From Flaveria trinervia (Eukaryota > Streptophyta > Magnoliopsida > Asterales > Asteraceae), in assembly GCA_025506515.1 (NCBI GenBank), contig CM046452.1, positions 40,271,518 through 40,335,517 on the forward strand: a stretch of DNA of 64,000 nucleotides, read 5' to 3'. Position numbers and translations under genes: made by a program. Below, one piece after another: positions 55,326 to 64,000 of this stretch. Position 1 is the stretch's first letter, and each line of letters opens with the position of its first letter. The notes beneath the pieces are model-generated. The model worked only from the letters and a program-made list of their open reading frames with translations, was not told the origin of the DNA and made no database searches.

Positions 55326-56743
55326 CATATTTAAACAAGATCAACCAATACAAACTTTAAACAATGCGGAAGCGTTTTGAAAACAAACCAAGGCAATGAA
55401 AGTATAACTATGCAAACAGGTGCCAACCCAACAGAGTAAACTAATTATCATATTCTACCACCTTAGATTCATATCCAGATCATACTAACATGCTCCTAAC
55501 ATCCCAATATGTGTTCAAACTACCATCTTTCACATTTTGCATAAATAAGTTTCCCTTTTGGGAAAGCACATCCCAAAATCTATCAAATACCCATATACTC
55601 ATGGATTCATCAATAACTACCAATTCAACTCATATCATCATCTAAGCATGATCAACAACATTCAAACATCATAACTCATCAATTCATATCCTAAAAAGTT
55701 ACTATCTTTAGTAGTATGAACTAAACATGTGTTCTTGAATTTCCAATGATCACAACAACAATCTAACATCTAATTATCACCATGAACACATCCATAACAT
55801 CATATCATCCATAGTTCAACATTACATGCAAATAAAGTTACTATTATTAGTAACCTATGAACACCAATTCCAATTCACCAATTGCTTGCAAAATCAATGT
55901 ATCCTAACATCCATACAACCTATTAATCATCATACATTCATCAAACAATCATCAACTTCACTAATCAAGCCATTTTCGAATTAGGGTTTGCATACAACCA
56001 AAGTTCATGATCAATCCACTAAAAACATATAATTCTTGCATAATCGACGTTAACTAACATGTATAACAATCTAACTAACATACTAACATCATCAACCAAC
56101 ATCAATTTCACTCCATGAAGGCCAATTCATGAACTAGGGTTCGGCCCAAAATAAAACTCACAAAACATGAAAAATCTAACCTTTAAACGTGTTATAGCTT
56201 GTAATTGATGATTCCAACAAGTTATGCCTTGAAATCAATCCAATTTCGTGTTCCCTTGCTTTTTCTTGGCTGATTTCGCAATGGTGAGGGGTTTAGGGGA
56301 GTGTTGTGGCCGAATGGTGGGATTAGGTTGGGATTTGTTTTATTTAATTTTAATTTGCACATTTACCCTTTTAACCCTTGTAATTGTATTTTAAAAAAAC
56401 TAAGCTTTAAACTCTTTGTAAAGTGTTTTCAACTTCATAATATAAAGATATAAACTTATGAAAATCATTATATATCTTATCTTTATAAAAACACAAGACA
56501 TACGAATAAATAGGCACGTTTCCGCGTTACGCGATTAATTTTCTAATTAACCTTTTAAAAATGTGTAAACACATAAACATAAGCCAATACTCACATAATC
56601 ACTTAGATTCACACCAAATTAACATTATCCATTATTATTAGGTCACCAACGTTAAACAACAAATAGTGTGTGCTCACGACACGTGTATACAAGACTTAAC
56701 GGAACTAACGGAGTTTGGTAACGGAAATTTACCGGATGTCACA
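55326..56743 (-). repeat. G2 3' LTR, remainder
   Basis: Resumes CATATTTAAACAAG and matches 62227-62345. It then diverges from the right LTR because a segment present at 62345-62880 is missing here. AT-rich, no ORF. It ends GGATGTCACA (minus-strand LTR start TGTGACATCC). Confidence 0.8.
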
Positions 56744-56881
56744 TTATCCCTATGTTGAAAGAATTTTCGTCCCGAAAATTGCGTTACATGGTGAGAGTGT
56801 TCCATCACTGGTTTCCTTCATTGGTCTACTGCATTGGCACACAGAAATCGAAATCGAGTGAGTTTTGGATGAGTTGTCACA
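56744..56881 (-). repeat. Duplicated G2 pol end / LTR start module
   Basis: The minus-strand sequence TTTCGGGACGAAA-TTTCTTTCAACAT-GGGGATGATGTGACA at 56879-56922 recurs, slightly changed, at 56742-56778. Between them lie about 100 bp beginning TGTGACAACTCATCC, itself a typical Gypsy LTR start. Thus two pol-end/LTR-start junctions lie in tandem. Confidence 0.7.
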
Positions 56882-57640
56882 TCATCCCCATGTTGAAAGA
56901 AATTTCGTCCCGAAATTTAAATCAATACCTTCGTCTGCTGGCATCGTCCCTTCGAATAGTTGAGGGTACTTAAGCTTCATTTGATCTTCCCGTTCCCATG
57001 TGAATTCCGGTCCACGTCGCGAATTCCAATGGATTTTAACAATAGGTATCTTGCTTTGCTTAAGTGTTTTCACCTCACGGCCATCACCTCAACTGTTCTT
57101 CAATAAAACGCAATTGTTCATCCACTTGAATTTCTTCTAGTGGTACGACCGTCGTTTCATCAGTTATGCACTTCTTCAGGTTTACACGTGAATACATCAT
57201 GAATTCCACTTAGCGAATCAGGTAGGGCTAATCGATAGGCTACTAGACCTATTCTTTCCCTATCTCAAATTGTCCAACGTACCTCGGATTTAGTCCCTCG
57301 TTGCCAAACCGAACTACGCCTTTCCATGGTGAGACTTTCAACAAAACCTTGTCACCAACCTGGAACTCTAAAGGTTTCCGTCTCTTGTCAGCATAACTCT
57401 TTTGTCTGTCTCGCGCTGCAGCCATACGGTTCCGTATCTGTATAATTTTCTCAGTCGTCTCATGAATTAACTCGGACCTGTTATCTGACTATCACCATTT
57501 CTGCCCAGCAAACCGGTGATCGAGATTTTCTCCATACAGCGCCTCGAAAGGTGCTGCCTGTATGCTAGTATGATAACTGTTGTTATAAGAAAACTCCACC
57601 AATGTCAGGTGAATTTCCCAGTTATTCCCGAAGTCAATCA
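56882..57640 (-). pseudogene. G2 integrase C-terminus / chromodomain-like end
   Basis: IPIVKIHWNSRRGPEFTWER followed by EDQMKLKYPQLF is the chromodomain-like C-terminus of chromoviral integrases, which bind histone marks or guide insertion to heterochromatin. Upstream pieces encode the GKQSYADKRRKPLEF-type IN tail in broken frames. Confidence 0.82.
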
Positions 57641-58260
57641 CACAAGCACGTAGCATATCCTCCAACGTCTGTATAGTACGCTCACTCTGACCATCCGTCT
57701 ATGGATGATATGCATACTCATATCCAAACGTGTACCCAAAGATTTCTGCAATGATTGCCAGAAATGTGACGTGAAACGAGCGTCACGGTCAGAGATAATT
57801 GAGATCGGTACTCCATGTCTCGAAACGATCTCTTTAAGGTACAATCGGGTTAATTTCTCCATCTTATCCGTTTCCTTATTGCAAGGAAGTGAGCAGACTT
57901 TGTCAATCGATCCACAATAACCCATATCGTGTCACACCAGTACTAGTCCGGGGTAGTTTAGTAATAAAATCCATGGAGATTTGTTCCCATTTCCACATTG
58001 GAATCTCGGGTTGTTGTAACAGTCCGGATGGTTATTGTTATTCCACTTTTACCTTCGAGCAGGTCAAACACTTGCTCACATATGTAGCTACATCCGCTTT
58101 CATGTTAGGCCACCAATAGTGAGCCTTTAGGCCATGATACATCTTGTCGGATCCAGGATGTATAGAATACTTAGATTTGTGTGCCTCGCTCATAACTAAA
58201 TCTCTCAGATTTCCATGAACAGGCACCCAAAGTCTATCCATGAAATACTGAATTCCATCC
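57640..58260 (-). pseudogene. G2 integrase
   Basis: HHCC region SEAHKSKYSIHPGSDKMYH and CLTCSKVK (58038-58241), then a frame change. MDF (first Asp) lies near 57975, and HGVPISIISDRDARFTSHFW (57775-57830) carries the second Asp. The region after LGTRLDMS, where the Glu should be, is frameshifted. Confidence 0.85.
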
Positions 58261-59650
58261 TCTTCACCACTAGCTGCTTATCCATTCCCCTTAACAACTC
58301 AGAACCAATATTTTCCACTTTTAAAGCTTCTATCTGTGCCTCCTTAACTTGTTCGGGCAGTTGGGTACTAATAGTAAGCTGTAAAGCTCGCACCCGTCGG
58401 TTTAGCTGTTTGCTTTCTGCTTAAAGCATCAGCAACTACGTTCGCCTTTCCCAGATGATACTTAATTGCGCAATCATAATCATTTAGTAGTTCCACCCAA
58501 CGTCGTTGCCTCATATTCAACTCATTTTGTTCAAAGATATGTTGAAGACTCTATGATCGTGTAGATTGTGCACTTGGTACCGTACAAGTAATGTCTCCAG
58601 ATCTTTAAGGCAAAAACTACTGCACCCCATTCTAAGTCATGGGTATATAGTTCTTCTCATGAACCTTTAGTTGTCTTGAGGCGTAGGCTATCACCTTATC
58701 TTTGCATCAAGACACAACCCAATCCTTTAATGGATGCATCGCAATACACCACAAAGTCATCCGTTCCCTCTGGTAATGCTAATATCGGGGCAGTACAGAG
58801 TTTTTGTTTTAGTAATTAAAGCTGATTCTTGACTCTCAGTCCATTTGTATGTCGTTCCTTTGTGAGTCAAGGTTGTGAGAGGTTGTGCGATCTTAGAAAA
58901 TCCTTCTATGAATCGGCGGTAATATCCTGCTAATCCTAGAAATTGTCTTATCTCGCTCGGCGTTTTGGGTGTAGTCCAATTCTTTATCGCCTCAATTTTG
59001 GCAGGATCAACGTGTATTCCTTTCTCATTAACAATATGACCTAAGAATTGTACTTCTCTTATCCAAAAGTCACCCTTTGAGAATTTAGCATACAGCTGCT
59101 CATTTTTCAATAGTTCCAAGATCATTCGTAAGTGCTCTTCATGCTCCTCCTTGGTCCTAGAATATATCAGTATATCATCGATGAACACAATGACAAACTG
59201 ATCAAGATAAGGTTTGCACACGCGGTTCATGAGGTCCATGAACACAGCAGGTGCATTAGTCAACCCAAAAGGCATGACTAAGAACTCATAATGACCATAA
59301 CGAGTACGAAACACAGTCTTGGGAATGTCTCTTCTTGAACTCTGAGTTGATGATAACCATCTCAAGTCACTTCGAGTAATAGCTTGATCCTTGAAGCTGA
59401 TCGAACAAGTCGTCAATACGAGGTAAAGGGTATCTTAACAAAGAGAACAGGAGCTCCCCAAGGTGATGTACTAGGTCGAATAAAGCCCTTATCCAAAAGC
59501 TCCTGAAGTTGTGACGACAACTCCTGTAGTTCGTTCGATGCTAATCGATACGGTGCCCTAGCAATCGGAGCTGCGCCGGGATTCAACTCAATCTGGAATT
59601 CCACTTGACGGTGCGCTGGTAATCCAGGAAGATCCTCTAGGAACACCTCT
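58260..59650 (-). pseudogene. G2 reverse transcriptase and RNase H
   Basis: LDKGFIRPSTSPWGAPVLFV, then about 22 codons of the expected CIDYRELNK block are missing at 59440. RYGHYEFLVMPFGLTNAPA, catalytic FIDDILIYS (59155-59180) and FLGLAGYYRRFIEGFSK are intact in 58757-59416. An indel right after YYSK breaks motif A. RNase H (YCDASIKGLGCVLMQ, about 58700-58760) follows with several stops. Ty3/Gypsy type. Confidence 0.88.
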
Positions 59651-60135
59651 GGAAAGTCGCGTACTACGGAATATCCTCCATTCTCTTTTCTTCCTTTTGC
59701 TTATCGGTTACAAGTGCTAGGATAGCCACACGGCCCTTTCGTAACAACTTTTGAGCTTTCATATATAGATGATGCCTATCACAGCACCACTCCTACCACC
59801 TTTGACGGTAATAATTTGATCACCAACCGGGATCCGTATGATCTTCTCGTGACATATGACTTCTGCTTGCTTGGTAGAGAGCCAATCCATGCCTATCACA
59901 ACATCAAAACTCCCCTGTGTAACATGCATGAGATCTATAGCGAAAGTATGACCAGCAAGTTCTATCTTACAGTCTTTAAGGATATGCGTTACATGGATTT
60001 GTTTACCATCGGCTAATTCCACAGTGTATTTAGATTCTAAAGCAGAGGGTATATCACTTAAAAGAGTACAGAATTTTAAGGACACAAAACTCCTATCGGC
60101 TCCAGTAACAAATAGTACCGTAGCAAAACAACCAT
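59650..60135 (-). pseudogene. G2 aspartic protease
   Basis: ATVLFVTGADRSFVSLKFCT is the active-site region, in which the catalytic Asp of DTGAD is Val (60108-60110). IDLMHVTQGSFDVVIGMDWL is the second hallmark. The remainder is open in 59759-60085. Catalytically dead as it stands. Confidence 0.86.
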
Positions 60136-61580
60136 TACAGGGAATCTACCAGTAACAGTTGTGGGATCATTTAGAGCCTTACCTGAGCCAATGACGAAGC
60201 TCTCCCCTTGGCTCCATCTTTATTGCCGCCATTTCCAGTGCCATTTCCACCATTGTTTTATTATTACCATTGTTGTTGTTGTTACCGTGGTTATTGGTGT
60301 TTTTTTGTTGTTGTTGTTGCCATTTCCGTTCCTCCTTATTTGTGGGCAGTTTCGCTTGTAATGCCCTTCTTTCCCACATTCAAAACAACCCTTGGGAGTT
60401 TCTTGAGGTTGTTGTGGCCTCCTCATTAGTTCACCACGACAATACTTCGCAGCGTGTTCAATTTTTCCACAACGTTGACACTTGAAGCTATCACACCTTC
60501 CCACATGATGGTAATTACATCGAGTACACTTCGGATGTTTCCCACCATAACCACTGGGTCCTTGATTATTTGCAGGCGTCTGGTTGAGCTAAGGTTATTG
60601 TCAACCTCCGTTGCTGCTAAACCGGCTGTTGCTGCTGCTGAGATTGAGTTGACCACTGGAAGATGATGATGCTTTGGTGTTGTTAGCATTGTCCCACTTT
60701 CTTTTGTTGTCGGGCACGCTTGCCACAGCGCCCCGTTTGGGTAGACGTCCTTGCTCCACGGCTTGGTCATTAGCCTGTGAGCTAACTAGATGGCTTGCTG
60801 AATTGTGGCTGGATTGGAAGCAGTTACCATACTCTAGATTTCAGGTACTAATCCCCGTATGTAATGCTCTATCCTTTTATGCACCTCATTCACCATTCTC
60901 AGGCACAAAGTTGCTAATTCATGGGTTCTGGTGGTGTAAGCCTCAATTTCCGAGCCCTGCATTTTTAGTTGCCAGAACTCCATTTCTAACTTCTGTACTT
61001 CACTGCGAGGAAAGTACTCCTCGGCCATCATTGCTTTGAACTCATCCCATGGAAGTCCATTCGCCATCGCTTGTCCAAGCATCTGGACTTGGGCGTTCCA
61101 CCAAGACAAAGCAGCACCCTCTAAAGTCCCAGTGGCATACTTTACTTGATCCGCTGGTGGACAGTTACATTTGGAGAAAACGGACTCAGTCTTCTTGAAC
61201 CAGCGTACAAGCCCTACAGCACCCTATGTACCGTTGTAGGTGTGTGGTTTATAGTCCATGAAGGACTTGTATGTACACACTGGTGGTCCTGTTTTAACAC
61301 AACACACATTAATCAGACATCCCCTACAGTTATAAAGGATATCAGATTTGTCTTTCTGTCATCGTTTACCTGCTGGCTGACCCGCGTGGGCAGCAGCCAC
61401 CGCAACCTGAACATGCTCATTAATTAGAGCAGCCAATTCTGCGGGAGTCATGTTAATAGCACCACCACCCTGTTCTCCGGTGCCACGTCCACGTCCGCGT
61501 CCACAACCACGTCCACGTCCACGTCCACAGGCGTCCATGCTTTTCACTTTACATTCATAAATACATAATGAGTACAACAA
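60136..61580 (-). pseudogene. G2 gag
   Basis: The N-terminus at about 61523 reads MDACGRGRGRGCGRGRGRGT, an Arg/Gly repeat, then MTPAELAALINEHVQVAVAA. The retrotrans_gag domain lies at 60834-61109 (WWNAQVQMLGQAMANGLPWD, EEYFPRSEVQKLEMEFWQL, YTTRTHELATLCLRMV). Zinc knuckles CQRCGKIEHAAKYC and CFECGKEGHYKRNC lie at 60375-60480, preceded by a Cys/His cluster CTRCNYHHVGRC, then an Asn-rich tail. Frameshifts near 60800 and 60220-60430. Confidence 0.86.
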
Positions 61581-61735
61581 ACATATTTAACTCACTGAAG
61601 CATAGTAAACAGTACACAAAAGAAATAATGAATCATCACAACCACAACATTCATAACAAAAAATACCAAGTAAATAAATTGCAATGAGTCACAATGTATT
61701 TAGCAATGTCAAATTGAAGTTGATTGGCATTGTTC

Positions 61736-61987
61736 CTAGTCCTTGGCTTTGGGACAGGTACGCGCTCGCCTAAACATGATATGATCAACAAACTTAGGAT
61801 AGGAACGCCAGTCACGCGGAGGGTCACTCTTCATCAATGCAAATGGTTGATCCCAGTCAATCTCCTCTCGGGGATAAGCCAGTCGGGGCCAATCGAATCC
61901 ATCATCAGTACAAGGTGCGGGAGGTGGGGATTCAGATCGTGTAGGTGATTCGGGTCGTTTACCCGGAGCTCTCGAAGACGATGCCAT
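61736..61987 (-). CDS. Small ORF between G2 PBS and gag
   Basis: ATG 61987 gives an intact 83-residue ORF: MASSSRAPGKRPESPTRSES, then DWPRLAYPREEIDWDQPFAL and PRDWRSYPKFVDHIM. It is Pro/Ser/Arg-rich at the start and Trp/Asp/Pro-rich after. It lies about 120 nt from the PBS and about 210 nt before gag. Typical Gypsy leaders are noncoding. It may be a real accessory or upstream ORF, an N-terminal Gag segment lost by frameshift, or chance. Unlike the rest of G2 it has no stop. Confidence 0.45.
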   Translation of the reverse strand: MASSSRAPGKRPESPTRSESPPPAPCTDDGFDWPRLAYPREEIDWDQPFALMKSDPPRDWRSYPKFVDHIMFRRARTCPKAKD

Positions 61988-62108
61988 GCTACAGAAGTGT
62001 GACGTGTATGCCAATGAGTATACAGTAAATGAGAGTAAGGCACAGGTAACTAATTAACTGTATGCGGTTATGGTCTAGTGTGTATGCAACCTAGTTCCCT
62101 ATAACCAA

Positions 62109-62124
62109 TGGCTCTGATACCAAT
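62109..62124 (-). other. G2 primer-binding site
   Basis: Minus strand ATTGGTATCAGAGCCA, an exact tRNA-iMet complement, one nt from the LTR. Confidence 0.9.
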
Positions 62125-62125
62125 C

Positions 62126-63570
62126 TGTCACACCCTCAAAATCCACTTGCGGAGTTTTACCGCGAGGCGTGTGAACAAACCAGGATCACAGTCAATAGTT
62201 ACTCAGAACGACTCTATATGCCATAATTTAAACAAGATCAACCAAAATACAAACTTTAAACAATGCGGAAGCGTTTTGAAAACAACCCAAGGCATGAAAG
62301 TATAACTATGGCAAAACAGGTGCCAACCCAAAAGAGTAAACCATAATTATTAAAATACTAAAATTGTCTTGAAGATCGTGACTTAGAATGCAGTGAACCA
62401 TGCAGTGCTCCTATGGCAAGCAAGCTAATGACCTGAGAATAGCATACTAAAAATGTCAACACAATGGTTGGTGAGTTCAAGAGATATTCAAACATAAACA
62501 GTTTAATAATAGCGATATAAAAGTAGTGCATTGTAACAGATAGCTAGTCCGTTAACAGTAAATATTATTTCATAGTGATTTCGCATTGAAGCTGACTGTG
62601 TTACGTTGTTGCCTCCTGCCACGACTTAAAGGTCGTGACAATGTTCATAACAAATTGCACCCGTTGACCTCGAGTCACACAGGTGGGGCTCGTCAGACCC
62701 AGTAGTACTACCCAAATTCCTGCTATTCAATATTAACAATTCGAAAGTGTGAGGACTTTTCCATGATATCAACACTATATAATATTATACACAACTTGAA
62801 TATGTATAGCGTTTGTGATTTACCAGTATGCTATCTCCCCCAAAAAGATTAAATAAGAGTGGGGCATGAACTCACCTGATATGCGTATAGATAACTAGGG
62901 TTTGACTTGGCAAACAGAATAGACAGACAACCTTCAGAGGTTACCTAGATCATATAAGTGCATGAGTACGTGTAATCAAGAACATGTGAAACCCTAAGTA
63001 CACTACAACCAAGGACTCAAGATTTCAAACAAAACAGACATGTTTGACCTAGTTGACCCGTTTGACCCGTTGGTGCCTTTATGTGTTGTAAAACTATTCA
63101 AGCAATCAAACACATATAACATACATGGTTATCATTCAAATAGATCATACGTATGCTATATCATCCAGGTGTAACACTTAGATCATCATACAACCAAGTA
63201 TCATACAGGTCATGCGAATCTAGAACATTAACATATCACTAGTTATAACACAACTAACATGTCACATAAAGATCAATCATTCACCACATGCCATGTGAAG
63301 CCACTCACGACTTCACATCCTAAACCCTACCAATCCTACTAAGTAGGGGCCTCAGATTCACACGCGTGTATGATGATCATAACCATATTCATTATCCATA
63401 TGCATTGCATTCAACAACATTCCAACAATCAATTGCCAGTCCCAAACATGATGTCCTACTACTAAACAACATCCAAATCATACATGATCATAAATGTCCA
63501 TATATCATTCATGATTATCCCAACATCACATACAACCAAATTATCATATGTTACATGTTTTTAAATCAAG
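62126..63570 (-). repeat. G2 5' LTR (outer end truncated)
   Basis: The inner 220 bp match the left LTR. 62640-62880 parallels G1 (CCCAGTAGTACTAC, GTGTGAGGACTTTTCC, CTCCCCCAAAAAG). 62880-63560 is AT-rich with GTTGACCCGTTTGACCCG. The expected outer end (GGATGTCACA) is not found; unrelated sequence begins near 63570. Confidence 0.75.
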
Positions 63571-63676
63571 CATATCCAAACTACCAGAGAGATGAATATG
63601 ATGTTGCTCCCCTCCAACAGATCAAGACTCAGCTCACGATGATTCTTGATCTGTAGGATATAGTTAGGAGATTAAT

Positions 63677-64000
63677 GAATTACACTCCTGAAGAAGGAGA
63701 TATAATTCATAATCTCATAGACGAGCAACTTACTGAAATATTCAAACTTAATCCAGATGAGATCGTGAAAGACGCACCAACAGTCCAAGTGGAAAGTGAC
63801 GACGAGCTCAACGATGTTATTGAGATCGAGATAGAAGATGTCACGGACCAACACTATCCAGAGTACACTGACATTGAGGGTAATATCGTTCCCAATCTGG
63901 GAGACAACCTTGTCAGTGAAACTTTTGAGACTCTGGATAGAATGGAAGAAGAGTCTGATAAGAAAGAAGATACAGCCCAAGCCTCGGAAGCTAAAGTTAA
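63677..64000 (+). CDS. Acidic ORF of unknown function, open at the window edge
   Basis: ATG 63677 starts 108 codons without a stop: MNYTPEEGDIIHNLIDEQLT, then ESDDELNDVIEIEIEDVTDQ and EEESDKKEDTAQ. Strongly acidic. The frame before it (63570-63656; RDEYDVAPLQQIKTQLTMIL) is one frame off and may be the same gene with a frameshift. No motif recognised. It could be the Gag-like start of another retroelement or an endogenous pararetrovirus, or a host gene fragment. Confidence 0.45.

Larger units (their letters stand above)
42840..63570 (-). mobile_element. G2: Ty3/Gypsy chromovirus (Tekay/Del-like), with C3 nested in its 3' LTR
   Basis: Minus-strand order: 5' LTR (62126 rightward), PBS, small upstream ORF, gag, PR, RT, RNase H, IN, chromodomain-like end, 3' LTR (42840-42939 plus 55326-56743). 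RT before IN defines Ty3/Gypsy. The IN tail WNSRRGPEFTWEREDQM is the chromodomain-type end of the Tekay/Del group. The right LTR is truncated at about 63570. No TSD can be read. Confidence 0.88.

Noticed and set aside
63366..64000. Endogenous pararetrovirus
   Set aside because: An acidic ORF alone is not enough; no movement-protein, coat Cys-His or RT motif is visible before the window ends.

Overview
This window is plant nuclear repetitive DNA: a pile of nested LTR retrotransposons with no convincing host gene, rRNA, tRNA or CRISPR. The best guess is a dicot, probably Asteraceae. That rests on remembered similarity of the Gag proteins and of an extra ORF downstream of pol to proteins of that family, not on a search. 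Six retroelement bodies or fragments, several solo or partial LTRs and one MITE can be separated, and insertions can often be proved from target-site duplications (TSDs) or from the uninterrupted sister LTR.

Layout. 1-2400: remnant of an extra ORF and 3' terminal region of one Copia-like element (C0). 2401-3454 plus 27054-28391: a probable solo LTR (E0, about 2.4 kb) split by C1, a large minus-strand Copia element (3455-27053). C1 carries a solo LTR of E0's family (S2, 5613-8106, perfect TSD GGAGC). Its right LTR is split by a deleted plus-strand Copia, C2 (20592-26672), whose leader carries a Tourist-like MITE (21342-21808, TSD TAA). 28392-29628: spacer and beginning of the extra ORF of a further element (C6). 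29629-31324: a minus-strand Gypsy-like LTR. 31517-42839: a rearranged Copia element (C4) in which LTR, PBS and extra ORF read plus while the whole gag-pol block reads minus. 42840-63570: a minus-strand Ty3/Gypsy chromovirus (G2), its left LTR split by another Copia element, C3 (42940-55325). 63677-64000: an acidic ORF open at the window edge.

How the parts work together. The Copia elements share one plan: LTR, PBS complementary to initiator tRNA-Met, gag, a linker with extra zinc knuckles, PR-IN-RT-RNase H, a long spacer, and in C1, C3, C4 and C6 an additional ORF ('ORF3') with a common N-terminus. C1, C3 and C4 carry an array of short family-specific inverted repeats immediately upstream of the LTR TATA box, and a second array of the same words upstream of another TATA-like box in the spacer before ORF3. 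Three ORF3 copies also have a good 3' splice-site sequence 4-5 nt before the ATG. My main hypothesis is that these elements express ORF3 from a duplicated internal promoter, with splicing in some families. The same words (ATGCGGATGA, ATGCGACTGA, CATACGCATG) also occur in the unrelated E0/S2 LTRs, which is unexplained.

Every coding region is decayed (stops, frameshifts, lost catalytic residues). Many stops look like C-to-T changes at CAG, CAA or TGG, as expected in methylated, silenced DNA. Coordinates of decayed coding regions are approximate.
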